From assembly GCF_020184175.1 (NCBI RefSeq), contig NC_065533.1:49638351-49702350 (forward strand): 64,000 nt of DNA, written 5' to 3'. Numbering within the stretch: the stretch's first letter is position 1; each line of letters begins with the position of its first letter. A program made the translations under genes and the position numbers. This DNA is from Aphis gossypii (taxonomy: Eukaryota; Arthropoda; Insecta; Hemiptera; Aphididae). Positions 13,606-27,109 of this stretch are shown here, piece by piece. The notes below the pieces were generated by a model, which was given only the letters and a program-made list of their open reading frames with translations, ran no database searches and had not been told where the DNA came from.

Positions 13606-16600
13606 ATGGCCGATTTAGATAATTTTTTTGCAAAGAAAGACCGTAAGAAAACCAAAGGCCAGAAATTCGCGACCTCCTCGGATAATATGGCTACCGGACA
13701 AGAAGAATTACAAAAAAAACAAGACAAACAGAAAAAAGAAAGATCTGAAAGGTCGCTCACGATTCAAAGTAATTACGCGACTGAAAACGACAACAAAAGT
13801 TCTTCCAAAATGGTATTTATCAATTTAACTTTTATCATTTAAACCATATACAATATATACAAAACATATTGCATACCTAATATTTAGTCAAATAAATATG
13901 TGTTCCTACTATCATTGACGTTTGTTAAAAATGTTTTATGTTAGGTAAGTGTAATGCGATCTAAGTATATAATAATTTAGGGGAATTTAAACAACAATAA
14001 GATTAAATTGAATATGACGGTAGGTGCCTACTTCTATTATTATCAACAATAAACATTATATTGTTAAGTATAGGTCATTTCTTTTCCCCTTTAATTAAAT
14101 ATTTAAGCACAATAAATGATGACATTTTAAGCAAGTATTTCAATTTTACTAGTCTACTTGTTATATATTAAGTAGGTAGTTAATGAAAATAGATTAATAT
14201 TTGAATATTAGAATACTATAAATATTTAAATTAACATTGCTGAATTTTTTTCTAACAGTTGGAAGAAGAATGGAATGAATACCAAGAAGAAATAAAAGAC
14301 TATACAACACTTAAGATGCAAACTTTGACAGCTGATTGTCCATCTAGCTTTACGGATAACAACGATAAAGATGATGAAATAGAATTTGAAGAAAATGAAG
14401 CAGGAGAAATGGTACCAAAACGAAAAAATGCAGGACCTTGGAAATTAACTGAACCTGAACAACCTCCTCCTCCACCACCAAAAGGTAACTTTTATTTTTT
14501 ACTTACTGAAAATATTATCATTGTCTCATATTTTGTGTTAAAAAATAAACTTAGAATAAACTCATTTTTAAAGTTGATAGTTGTAAAATTAAATAACATA
14601 TATTATTCTCAAGCTTTACAGCTAAAACATTTATTTAGGTTATGAGATTCTTATGTTTAGAATTTTAGATACATTCAGGTATTTAAACACAAGTGTTAAG
14701 TATTTCATGAAACATTAAATTTGAAAATTACTTAGATCTTTGAGGGTACAACATATTTAGATCATAACATAATCTAAAAAATATTGTTTAATTTCTTAAA
14801 ATATTACTGATAGACTGGCCTGGATAGGCCCTGTGAGTTACTGAGTTGAACTCGGTGGGCCGCTTAAAATTTAATCTGACTTAGTAATATATGGCCGAAA
14901 ATATTTGAACACCCCAACTCTGTTACTCTTGACAGCTCAAAAATGTTTATAAATATGAATTAATGACATTATTTTATTGAAAAATGGGCCGCTAACATTT
15001 TTGGAGCCGGTTAAAATTCTAAAATTCGGTGGGCCGATACCTTGTCTATCCAGCGCTGCCGATAGACTATTATACTGAATAATTGTTATTTATTTTCATT
15101 TTAATTAAATATTATCACATTAAATTTGGAAAATAAAAGTATTTGAGTTTCAATTTAATAGTTTGGGTGTTTTAAAAAAAAAAATTAATTGCATGCAAAA
15201 CTACATCATTTTAGATTCTAAATGAAGTGATGTATTGATTTTACAATAATGTGTGTTTTTATTTTTATTTTTTGTCTTTTTACATCATAATTTATTAAAA
15301 TAATGCTTTAATTTCAAACTTCAGGGGTGTTTTCTAATGGCAAAGTGAATATCTTTGAGGCATTTAGAGGTCAAAAGTAAAAATTTTCAGAAAAACCGAG
15401 AAAAACAAAAAAAAGTGACGAAAAAACTGGAATTCTTACACATAACCAGTTTTTGACCAAATCGATTTTTTTATATGGTTGTAACTCGAAAACCAATCAC
15501 TGTAAATACTCAAATTTTTCACCAATTGTTTATATGAGTGTTATACAGTTATATTTTCGATTATTTTAATTTTTTTTTTTTTTTTGAAGTGTCGATAAAG
15601 AAATATTGGGTGTTTTGGTTAAATTTAATATAAGGTTTCTTATATGTCATTTTTATTGAAATTAAAAAAAAAAAAACCAAAAATTGTTAGCCACAATTTT
15701 TTTTATTGGCATTTATAGTCCAAATTTTTACGAAATATGTCAAATTCACGAAAATTTGAAAGAAATTTTGTAGTTGAAAAATCAAAAAATATTGTGTTTA
15801 TATCTAAAGTTAAAAAATGTAACACCAAGTTTTCCTTCAAAAAGCTATAGAGAAAACTTGAAACATCATAATAAGAAACATTTTAGGTGCGTTTGAATTT
15901 TAAATTTTTACGAAAAAGCATAACAATAACGATTTGTCATAGATACTTGAAAATTTCACCAGTTATTTACAATCTAAATTTTAGATTGACATTTTCTTTA
16001 CATAATTTAATTTTCAAAACCTTTTTTCTTATTATTATGCTATTTAAAGGCATTTGAAATATTTGTTTTCATTTATTTTAGATTCTGAATGATCAATAAA
16101 GTGATGAATGTATTGATTTTACAATGATGTGTTTTTTTTTGTTTTTGTGTCTGTGTAAACTCATTGGTGTAAAGCATAATTAGTCGAAATAATGCTTCAA
16201 TTTCAAACTTCGGGAGTGGTTTCCGATGGAAAAGTGAATATCCTTGGTGCATTATAGAGGTAAAAAGTTAACATTTTCCAACAATTTTCAAAAAAATCGA
16301 GAAAAACAAAAAAAAAATGATGGAAAAACGGGAATTTTTACGCAAAACCAGTTTTCGACCGAATCGATTTTTTTATATGGTTGTAAATAAAAAAATAATC
16401 ACTGTAAATACTTGAAATTTTCACCAAATGTTTATGTTAGTGTTTTTATATATACAGTTAAATTTTCAAAAATTTTTGACTTTTTGTGAATTATTTATAG
16501 ACCACTGAAATTTTCGATTTGTATGCGAATTTTTTTTTGAAGTGTCGGTAAAAAAGTTTTGGATGACCAAAAAAACTTGAAAATTTAATATAAGGTTCCT

Positions 16601-19600
16601 TATAAGTTGTTCTTGTTGTAGCTAAAAAAAATTAAAAATCGTTAGTCACAATTTTTTTTTATAAGCGTTTATATTTCAAATTTTTACGAAATCTGTCGAA
16701 AACGCCAAAATTTGCAAGTAATTTTGAAGTTGAAAAATCATAAATTGTTTTGTGTTTATAACTAAGGATTAAAAATATAACATTAAGTTTTCCATAGGTT
16801 TTTCTTCGAGTAGCTATAGATAGAACTCAAAGCATCATTATTGGAAAAATTTTAAATGCGTTTGAATTTTAAATTTTTACGAAATCGCGTAACGATAACG
16901 ATTTATCCTCAAACGATTTTAAATATTTGTTATTATTCAAAAAGGATAAGTCGTAGATACTTGAAAATTTTACCAGTTATTTAAATTAGCATTTTTTTTA
17001 CATGATTTAATTTTCAAAATATTTTGACTTTTTTAAAGCTATTTAATGAAAACTGAAATTTTCAATTTTTCTGAAAAAATGTTTTCAGAATTTTTTTTGT
17101 CGATAAAATTTTTTTAGCACAAAAAAATACTTGAAAATTTAATACAAAATTTTTCATAAGTTACTCTATAGTTTCTTTATAGTGATTTAAAAATTATAAG
17201 AATACATAGGCACAATTTTTTTTATTAGCATTTGAATTTCAAATATTTACAAAAATTCCTCAAAATCATGAATACTTGCAAATTATTTTGTAAGTATAAT
17301 TCATAAAAATATTTGTATAGGTAGCTAAGAGTTGAAAATTTAATACAAGATTTTTCATAAGTTTAGCTTACAATAATTATAAAAGAACTTAAATTTTGGT
17401 GTATTCAGGCCATTAAAACATAAACCACCTTTTTCACCAACCACTGGAAATTATATCCTAGGCTGACAAATCATCTTCTTTCAGAATCGTTTTTCGTATA
17501 CAATGATACCTATCATTGCATTCAAATTTAACCTACCCTAGTCCGAGTTCCACCCCACCCCCTAATATACAGCAGAACGGTATCCACTTACCCACTTTTT
17601 TTTAGTTTTTTTCTATAAAATAACTCACTGACTAGAAATGCATAAAAGGTTAATTTAACTCCCAAGTTTTTAATTTCTCAATACAAAAATATCAAAATTC
17701 TATATTTACAATATTTTTTTATAAGCATTTAGAGTTAAAATTTTGATTAAATTCGTCATAATTACAAACTATTTTTTAAGCATAACTTCATAAAAACTTT
17801 TCATTATATCAATCGTCATATCAAAGTTATGAAAATTTAATACAAGATTTCTAATTAGTAGTTCTTATTAGAACAATAAAATCTAAACAATATATAGACA
17901 ATTATTTTACCAGAAATATTTATTTGAAAAAAATTTGTATTTTAACAATGAGTAGCGTTGTAAATTATTTTGTTATAATTAAAAAACATTGTTCATGGGG
18001 ACTTGAAATTTTTACGTACCTATATTATATTATTTTGAATTTTACTATACGTATTGACATTTTTGATTTATTTTAAGATATTATTCATTTATTTTATGAA
18101 CCTATTTTTACTCTTTTACAGTATTTACAGAAAGATGTTATTACATTTTGAGTTATATAAATTTATATAATTACCTAAGATTATAAGAACCTTATCTAAA
18201 TACTTTGGTAGTTTTAATAGCATCTATTTTATTTTTTCTGAATTTTACATGTAATAAAACTTTGAAGACATTTGCATAATATTGTTTCTTTTTAAAGAGT
18301 TACTGATTTCTTGTTTATAAAATACTTGATCAGATAATAGTGCATGATTATTATGGTTTAACTTACTTTATACAGTTCCACCGTTCACTGTTGAAGACTA
18401 GCTTCTTTTTAAAATTAAATTTAAAGCCTTTTATTATTTTAACACATTTGCCCTTTTCACTATTAATGTTTTGCACTTTATATTAATTCATTTTTAAAAC
18501 TAGTTCAAAACTTTTAAATCTCTTAGGAATTTAAATAAAATTAATAAATAAATAAATAAAATTGTACTATAGAATGAGTGTTGGAAATCAATTAAATAAT
18601 ATTGTATATTTTTTATTATAATCTGGCTCAGGTATCTGGCTTGGATTATATATTTTACCATATAAAAGAATTAATATAAGTATAATGGTGTATAATATCT
18701 AATGTAACTTAAGTCATAAATTATGACTTTGAAATTACAAACTTATTTTGATACATGGTATTTGAAAATGTATGGATCCACTTATACATTTATTACCTGT
18801 CTATTATAAAAGGCAATAATAGTACTAAACTATTTTCGTTTACCATAAAATTAAGAGTACAAGAAAGCAAATTCACATATAGTTGGGAGACAATTCATAT
18901 AAAAATGATTGACTTTTTAACTTTGAAAATGATAAGTGTATAGTTTTTACTGCAGTGTCATGATACCATGCTGTTCCAATGTTTAGCGCTATAGGGAAAC
19001 TGTACATTTAAAAATCAATAACATTGTTGACTTGCATTCACCAAGTCCAATTTTGTGTTGTTTTAGCTTTAAATTTAGAGCAAATCGAATGATTTAAATT
19101 TTTTTTTAACTTTATAAATTAGAAATTAAATCTTGTTTAACTAATTTTCAATTTGAAGTGTTTTTTGAAAAAGATGATTTGTTATTACTTTTGAATGTCA
19201 TATAATTACATACCACTTTTCTAAGATATTGGATGTTGTAGAAATGTTCAACACTTAATCTCTATTTATTGCCAACTTTGTTTTTAACTCAATTTTCAAA
19301 GTTCACAAAATGAAAAAAAAATTCTCGAGGCTCAAAAAAACATTTAAAATTATTTATTTTTATAATATTTAGCCTAACTGATTTAAAATTATGTTCTTTC
19401 ATATTTTTTATTTTAAATTTACTGTGGTGTTTATTAAAAGTTGTACTGTGAAATTTCTATACATACTTGTATACAACTATATTTAAGTAAAGCGTGTTTA
19501 TAATTTATGAAGTAAAATCTACACATACCTATATTATATATATCATATTATTTTATAAAATTATTCTTAGTATAAACTAACTTTGAATACCGTGTATCAT

Positions 19601-20348
19601 TAACTAGTATTTGTGAGTTATACACTTTTATGTATTATTTAATATAATTACCATACTATAAAAAGACAAAATATAATACATCTTATCGAGCATTATTAAA
19701 TTATACAACTATTATTACAATAAATTTCAATGTTTTAAGATAAACATTTTATAATATATTATACTGTGTCCAGTAGCAGAACGCTCTTATTCTGTTCATC
19801 CCGATGTGATATTGCATCATAGTTAATCTGGCCTCGATGGCAAGATGTCGTGTGAGGATATACAGAAAACCCCATTTTCATCAGGCTGTAGTGTGTTCTT
19901 TTATTAGACAAAGTAATAGTTATTCATACTACTTGAATGATGCTTTTTAGAATATAAATCATTTTTCAACTAATATATTCTTTGCCACTCAAAATTATTT
20001 TAAATATCAAACAATTTGAACAAAATGTGTATTCATGATACCATCTAATTTTTTTTAGCCGCTCCTCCAGTAGTAGCTGAAGTACAGAAAAAAGTATATG
20101 TTCCACCAGCTCAACGTAACAATTTTCAAGGTAAACTGTTGATTTAATTTTCTATTGCAAATATAGTAATCTTTTAATTAATTTGTCATTTAGGTGGACA
20201 TAGAAGCGCACCAAGAAGTAAAGCAACTAGCTTAGATGTTAAAGATGAAGAAATGTTTCCAACACTTCAAGGCAATAATAGTACTAAAAAAAGTGTAGCT
20301 CCTGCTGCTAGAAAAGTTGAAACTCCAGCATGGGCCAAGTATCAATAA
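13606..20348 (+). CDS. CDV3: CDV3-like protein (carnitine deficiency-associated protein 3 homolog)
   Basis: Exons 13606-13812, 14259-14484, 20059-20130 and 20194-20348 give 219 aa. Features match the CDV3 family in order: an N-terminal LDNFFAKKDRKK block; a low-complexity Lys/Glu/Gln region; EEEWNEYQEEIKDYTTLKMQ (compare vertebrate EWKELEQKEVDYSGLRVQ) at about 70-90; an acidic stretch; GPWKLT at about 128-133; a Pro run; a YVPPAQRNN block (compare YRPPGAR); and a MFPTLQ block (compare FPSLQ). The protein is predicted to be largely disordered and has no known enzymatic motif; its biochemical role in the family is unclear. The ATG follows a short spliced leader (acceptor before 13598) and starts the conserved block. 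Intron 2 is 5.6 kb and full of repeats. Confidence 0.9.
14817..15060. mobile_element. hAT-like MITE
   Basis: A 244-bp element flanked by exact 8-bp duplications GATAGACT (14809-14816 and 15061-15068). Left end GGCCTGGATAGGCC; right end, reverse complemented, GGCAGCGCTGGATAGAC. They share GGC...CTGGATAG, so the inverted repeats are imperfect. Two GGTGGGCCG words occur inside. No open frame. The 8-bp duplication supports the hAT group. Confidence 0.8.
15210..16030 (+). repeat. AT-rich interspersed repeat, copy A
   Basis: Begins with a block shared with copies B and D: TTTAGATTCTAAATGAAGTG, then GATGTATTGATTTTACAA. Also shares the region around 15460 (CCAGTTTTTGACCAAATCGA, against CCAGTTTTCGACCGAATCGA in copy B). 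Ends at about 16030, before copy B starts. Non-coding and of unknown superfamily. Confidence 0.75.
16077..17620 (+). repeat. AT-rich interspersed repeat, copy B (longest)
   Basis: Starts TTTAGATTCTGAATGATC and continues with the shared GATGAATGTATTGATTTTAC word. It ends in a second shared block, CAATGATACCTATCATTGCA (from 17500), and a tail with ATACAGCAGAACGG. The interior is a string of diverged TTTTTACGAAAT/GAAAATTT units. No protein coding seen. Related copies lie at 27.1-28.1 kb (reversed) and 61.6-62.6 kb, with fragments at 25.1-25.5 and 43.7-44.4 kb. Confidence 0.75.
19762..19900 (+). other. Relatively GC-rich island inside CDV3 intron, unknown
   Basis: About 140 bp with clearly higher G+C and more balanced composition than the intron around it. 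It contains short complementary words (CCTC...GAGG around 19832-19858) and an ATACA shortly after. It has no convincing open frame. It could be an intronic structured RNA such as an H/ACA-type snoRNA, an unrecognised exon, or a transposon fragment; none is proven. Confidence 0.25.
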
Positions 20349-22389
20349 TTAATAATTATGATGAATATGCACATAAATATTATCTTTTAAAAAAATTTCT
20401 AAAAAAAAAAACGCATCATTAAATTATTTTTTAGTAAATGTTCATAAAATATTTTCTACAATGATTATCACAATTCATAATAGAATTATGTTTTTCATTC
20501 ATTAGTCTTATCGAAAATTAAAACTGTGATCAAATTTCTATAAATATCATAATATTTTTAAGTGATGTACTTTTTTGTTAATTTCATTTATTATAATTAT
20601 GAGCTGTAGATTTGTATACAAATTGATATCAACCAAAACTATTCCTATAATTTTGAGAACATATTAACATGCAATTTATTTATATCATATTTATAATTGC
20701 ATTATAAAAATTATGCAGGCACAACTCATTAGATATCTTAATATATTATACACATGTTATATTACGTAATGCTATGTTAATTATGTTGAAATTGTCTAAT
20801 TCAAGTGCCTAAATTGTTTTGAGTTGTGTATCATTAAAAACTTACAAAAATATATCATAGTATAAGTATTAAATTTATTTTGTTGATATAATGTAACATA
20901 AAATTATCAAGGTAATTACTAATTACATTATGTCCTGATTAATATATTTTTTGAAAAAACTTTTCATTTTAAAAACCCAAGAATTAATACTAATATAATG
21001 CATGTTTGATAAAATGTTCATTGCCTTGTTTTTCAAATGTATTATTTAATATAACTCTTTTATATCTATATTATTTAATATTTTTTGCTTAATAATACTA
21101 TGCATCCTCAGTTATTTTAATTTCTAATACTTAAGTAAATTACTGTTTTTAGCCATCTAATAATTTAAAAGAGTATGTTAAAAAATAAGTATTTAGTCCA
21201 ATTATTAAATATATTTGTCTGAAAAATTTTTAAACAGTATTAATTGTGTCTATATTTCAATTAACTAAGAACTATGCCTTTAATAATTTTCTTTATCTTA
21301 TGACTATCATTACTAATATTATATTATGATTACTGTAACTCTTAACCCACTAGTGACAGCAATGCAGCATGACAAATAACAACCATATTATGGTTTAATG
21401 AGACTGATGCATGTGCAGATAAAGTTACCAGGAAACTGATAAATCCAATTGATTATGTATAGTTTTGTGTATAGATCATAAATTAGTAATTATAGTATAG
21501 AAACATGATTAATACTATAGGAAATAAATTCAATTTAGTGTTGTTAATTATTAAAATACTTTTCAAAATGTTTATTTCAAAAAATTAAACACTTATTTTT
21601 ATTTTGCTGCTATACTACCAATATTTTTATATTTTATTATTTTCAAAATTTTTTTCTTAAATAATATTTTATTATAAGATTTCACCAAACAAGCAGATAA
21701 CAGATTACATAATTGTGTTTGCAACGAATATGAAATTCTCAAACTTATTATAGTATGTATGCGAAACGTATGTATTAACTATTTAATTTAAATATTTATA
21801 AATATTAATTATTTATTTTCGATTAACATACTAGTATTTCAAATAAAAATAATACTCGACCACAACTCGGTCATAATTACAAAAAATATACTAAGACAAC
21901 TAACATGATACTATAAAAGAAATGATTGAATTTTTAACATTTCATTACTTACGTCTCATTTATTATATGCATCAACATTAATGTTCATCATTCCTCCATC
22001 TACCTAACCACCCACCCATGATAATTTCAATTTAATTAAATAGGTTACCATATAATATACAGATATGCACTGTGTTATTACTCTTAAAGGCTATAAATAA
22101 ATCAATTAATATATTTTTGTATATATATATAATATTATGTAAATATACATAGTCATATACTTATGTATTATGTAATATGTACTTATATACATGGATATGG
22201 AAGTATACATCTAATGAATTTATCCCATTCCTTACTCCTTAGTGTAAATCACTTATTTGTACAGCTTCAAGCATTTAAGTGTCTAATATCTTGTGAGTTA
22301 TCAAGAAGTTGTTTAGCAGTAGCATTTGTATGCAACTTAAGTTTATTTGCATTTCTGTTGACAAATCATTTGATTTCATCCTGAACGTT

Positions 22390-22540
22390 ATGATATCTTC
22401 AGATTACGATGGATGATATCACTCTTAATAAACTTATATGCTGCAATAATTGTTTGAACAATATTGAACACAATGTCTTTGTATAAGATTTTAACTAAAA
22501 ATAATTTGCTAATTTTCTCAGTTTTGACAAAACTTGATCA
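22390..22540 (-). pseudogene. Possible degraded protein-kinase-like remnant
   Basis: The minus strand keeps a frame of about 50 codons ending at 22391 in SDIIHRNLKIS and then a stop. IIHRNLK resembles the kinase catalytic loop (HRDLKxxN), with Asn replacing the catalytic Asp. The preceding helix-like IVQTIIAAYKFIKSD fits the position before such a loop. Neighbouring minus-strand sequence (22.2-22.39 kb) shows coding-like pieces broken by stops. Could also be chance in AT-rich DNA. Confidence 0.2.
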
Positions 22541-23698
22541 AATTTCAACTTCAAGCCCTTATTGAAATTGTTAATTTAATCATTTTTGCTGCTTCAAAAG
22601 GTGACAGAAGTGAACTGGCCTGGTGGGACTTATAGAAGTTCTTTTTTAAGTACTAGCTTCTTAGCCTTTAGAATGGAGTTACTCGAATGTTGGTCTCAAC
22701 TCTCAATTACTTAATATTATTAGTGCATGGAAAACTACAAATTATTTACATTTTAAGTACATAATATATCTACTTTAATAATGTACTACATATATTGATT
22801 TTATGTTTTCAACAAAAATTAATTAGATTCATATTTTTTCTTTTTTGGTAGGGGTGTTAATAATTTTGAGTGTGCTAAACCTGCTCCTGTCCACCACTGG
22901 TCGGGCCTATCAACTATACACCCCTTTCCCATTAGGGAACCATTCTCTATAAGATTATGACAAACAAAAAAACGCTTCATTGTAAAATCAATACGTACCT
23001 ACATTCATATTACTTCAATTAAAATCTAAAATAATACATATGGTATATAATATATATCATAATGCTAAGCAGCTAAGCATACGTATACGAGTATACTATA
23101 TACGAGTCAATTACGTTCCATATCATTATCACCAAATTATTTTTTATAGTATTACTCATATACTTGGTAAAAATATAATTAATTTGCTCACAATATATTC
23201 ACATATCGCATTTTATGTTCGACAATAATATTTTAATGTGAACACGTGCTGAAGTGTGATTGTCATTTTCGTCGTAAAGCGTAGATATGTAATGATAATT
23301 CCAAAGCCTAACCGCTTATAATATTATAATTAAGTACAATGAATTATAGAATCTATAGTGATTAAATATAATTTAAAAGGTTAACAGTAGACATTGCTAT
23401 AAATTGTAAAACTATAATATAAAACTAGATTTGTGCATGTCGATAATGTAAGTAATAAATATACTAATACACCATTATTCTATCAGTGTTATTAACAAAT
23501 ATATAATATTTATTAATAATTATTTTTTATTATATTTGGAAAGATGGAATTAATATTAATCTAAGCCTACCCACTAGTGTTTAGGTAGGTATATTACAAT
23601 CTTCAAATATTAATTTTGTTTTGTAGTTTTTTTATTCTGGGCAAAACAAATAATATAAAATAGGTAATAATATAAACTTTATGTCTTAACATCGTAAA

Positions 23699-23877
23699 CT
23701 GGGGTGGATCTAGAAATATGAAATGAGGGGTAGCTTATTTGTATTAGGCACAAAAAGACAAAATATATAATTTTATTAAATACATACGTATATGTATATT
23801 CATTATGTATAGTAAATAACACGTTCAAAGGGGAGGCTAAAGCCCCCTTAGCTCTCCCTTCATTGAATCTGCGACTG
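23699..23877. mobile_element. Probable MITE with palindromic ends
   Basis: Left end CTGGGGTGGATCTAG; right end, reverse complemented, CAGTCGCAGATTCAA. The flanks extend the inverted repeat (ATCGTAAA at 23691-23698 and TTTACGAT at 23879-23886). They are complementary rather than directly repeated, so an 8-bp direct duplication is not evident and the true borders may be wider. Interior non-coding, with an AGGGGAGGCTAAAGCCCCCT palindrome. Confidence 0.45.
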
Positions 23878-23966
23878 ATTTACGATGATATTTTTTTCTA
23901 ATTAAAGAGATGCGATGAATGTTTAATATACCTATATTTATATATTGTTTATTTTTTTATGTATCT

Positions 23967-24118
23967 CAGGCGCGGATCCAGAACATATTTAGGGGGGAGG
24001 GGCATCTTGAATACAATTTCGCTAAAAACGCTGTCGACAAACAATGTGTTTTATCAGCTGCTGAAGATATAGACATTGGTACTAAAAAATTCACCGAGTC
24101 TACTGAGATCTGCGCCTG
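23967..24118. mobile_element. hAT-like MITE (152 bp)
   Basis: Good terminal inverted repeats: left CAGGCGCGGATCCAG; right, reverse complemented, CAGGCGCAGATCTCAG. The flanking 8-mers ATGTATCT (23959-23966) and ATGTGTCA (24119-24126) agree at 6 of 8 positions, as an aged target-site duplication would. The open frame across it is incidental. Confidence 0.7.
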
Positions 24119-27109
24119 ATGTGTCATTTATTACCTTTTGAAGCAGTATAATACAAATTCTTCAATCTTTAACTCTCGTATATTTTCTCAAGCAATGGCA
24201 TAAATTGGGTAGTGAAAATGTAGCGATTGCACTACTACATTTGAAATATGATAGTGAAGTTTATTTTATTGCACCACCAGAAAATCATAAAAAGTTATAT
24301 ACCTACCTATAATTTCTATTTTCAAAAGTATACATATGTTTTAAAAATTACAAGTATGTATAAAATTTCATTTTTGTGCAAGTGTCATTTTGTATCTATA
24401 TCTTAAATCCTATTTCAACGATACAATTTGGTAAAAAAATTTTCGGCGATAAAATTAATTTTCTATTAGTAATTGAAAAATTTGATGCAATATGTTTTAA
24501 AATAAGACGTCGACTAGGTTAAAAATAAAAAAACTTTTGTAATGCATTTTTATGCTATAGATATCGTAGTAAAATAATCCAATACTTATAAGGTATTATT
24601 AATTTAACATGCAAAAAATAAAAATATAATGTTTATTGGGTGGGGATTTTCAAACGAAATTAGTGGTGGGTTAAAAATTAAAATATTTCTATACACCACC
24701 AGAAGTTGAAGCCAATTTACGTCACTGTTCTTAAGTGTATTGGAATTGGTTCCTATAATATGGCTATATAGGTTATTAACGAGGTGGATGTATATGTTCA
24801 AACTGTATCTTAGATTATTTCAAAAGTTTTTAAGTTTTCTTTCCTATTTTATACATAATTAAAAGAATTTTTATTTTTTATTTCAAAATAGGTAAAAAAA
24901 TAATGCACTTACGATTTGTTTTATATATGTAATTTAGGTATATAGTATTTATTTGATTATTATAGGTACTGATTTAATTTTTTTGAAATTTGTCCATTAC
25001 TTTTCTTATTTCTCTTTTTATATAATATATTTTTTTGTTTTTTGAAATAAGATTCTGTAGTTCTGGTGTTTTTCCGTATTATAACGTAGGTAATTTCACA
25101 GATGTTTCAATTTCAACTTTTTTTAAAAATATTTAGGTACCTAGACCAACTGGATCTAGTGGTACATAGTAAACATTATGCACTTTTGCAGTCCCTACTT
25201 TTCTTAATAGTTAAAAATAACAGACATTTTTACGTAACATCAGTTTTTAACAAAATCGATCTTTTTATTTTGAATATCTTAAATGAATCCGCATCATAAG
25301 TGATGAGTATACTTACATTTTTTTTAATAAAAGTTTAAATAGGCATTTTCTATACATGATTTTATGCTCTTAAAAATTATTGAGTATTAATTTAACTGGC
25401 TATTAATAGACTAAAATTTTTATTTATTTTTTTCAAATAAAGATCAAAAAATAAATGCTCCGTCATAAAACTTAAAAATGTAATTGGTATAAGGTTACAT
25501 TTTATAAGTTTTTATTGTTGGGATTCAAAAAAAAAGATTAGCATGAAGCCGTATAGATTTCTCAAGAGTGATTAAAGTTAAGACTTAACGATATTAGATA
25601 GGTAGGTATTATTATACATTAAGGATATGATCAGGATTTCTTCGGTGGGCTCCTGTCCGTACCAAATTATGGGGCTCCCAATAAAAACAAGGTATTTTAT
25701 GTTCTAAATGTTATTATACCTATTAATAAATAATAATATAATTATAATATCAAACTATATACAATTTGGAAACAGTTTATTTTATTGGTATTTGATATAT
25801 TTTATATGAAATAAAATGTTTAATAAAATAAATACTTACTACGGCTATTATACGTTAATATAGGCAATATGTAGCATTGTAGTACGTTTTCTATATAGTA
25901 TTATGTATATTATGGATAATGAATATAATAATATATTATCTATATTATCATTATAATAAAGATATCGTAATACGAGTATCATCTATTTTTAGAGTATGAT
26001 CGTGATTCGTGGTAATTGGTAAGGATTAAGGAAGTGAGAATACCGTCGATTACGAAAACTTAAGTACTTAGGTACGTAAAAAATTCTTCAATTCTTCAAT
26101 TGAAATTCTATTAACAATTCATTGTCACAGGACCATTTAGGAAGCTTAATTATGTTAATGAGTATTGAAAAATAAAAGTTAGCTAAAATTAACAATAATG
26201 ATATTATTGACAAAGTTGCTGCACAAAGTGATTTATAAAAAAAAATTAATGTATTTATTATGAGAGTAAGAATATGCACTTGTTAGTTGTTTGCAGTGTG
26301 AGCGAAACAAGCAAAAAAAAATTTTGGACTTTTAAATTTAATTCCCGGTAACATAATAAATAGCCCTATTCGCTCTTGTATGTTCATACAATCATACATA
26401 TTATAATAGCTAATTAATAGGTAATATCGTAACGGTTTTTGTTACTACTTATTACTTATAATAGTTATAAGTTATAACTTGAAAAATTCAAATTCCAATA
26501 ATAATTAATTATAGTTTAAAATAAATTTAAAAATTTAGAAAATAGCTTTGTGTGTATAGTAGGAACGGTGTAGTCTTTTTTTCTATGAAGCAACTATTTA
26601 AAATAAGTACTTAAGTATCCACTCATTATTATTGATTACCGTGTTAATGTGGAGAGTTAACCCCCCATAATCGCAACTTATAATAGTAAGTAGGTATACA
26701 TAAATTGTTTGTAAATTATTATTAACGAGTCTGGGATCATTATAACTTGTAAGATACGTTAACGTTTGTACGTAACCTACGTAACTATTACAATAAAATT
26801 CAAAATACGTTAGGTATATAATAATATATTATATACTTTTTCGTACATTATTAATATACGTAAAAGCTTTAAATCTCCATTCCCCACAAATAATATGTTT
26901 GCATGAAAACAAAATAATTTACGTTATTCTCGTCATTAAAATGCGTAGAAAAATAATTGTCTACCTGTATTTTAATTTTTTAGATGTTATTGTTATAATA
27001 TGAACTACACTAATGAATAATGATAAATCTTGAACTAAATTTTCAAGAATTTTGATACAGAAAATACCTACATTTTTGTAAACAACATAATATTATATAA
27101 GATAGGTAG

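Larger units (their letters stand above)
14485..20058 (+). other. Large CDV3 intron rich in transposon-derived sequence
   Basis: The 5.6-kb intron contains a hAT-like MITE (14817-15060), two tandem-like copies of an AT-rich interspersed repeat (about 15210-16030 and 16077-17620) and a relatively GC-rich island (19762-19900). No coding exon was recognised. The plus-strand frame at 18755-18943 is not protein-like. Confidence 0.8.

Noticed and set aside
22850..22928. Short segment with AGGGGTG and CACCCCT ends
   Set aside because: Flanking 8-mers differ and the inverted ends are under 10 bp.
23919..24119. 66-codon plus-strand frame
   Set aside because: Mostly the interior of a 152-bp MITE; no protein family.
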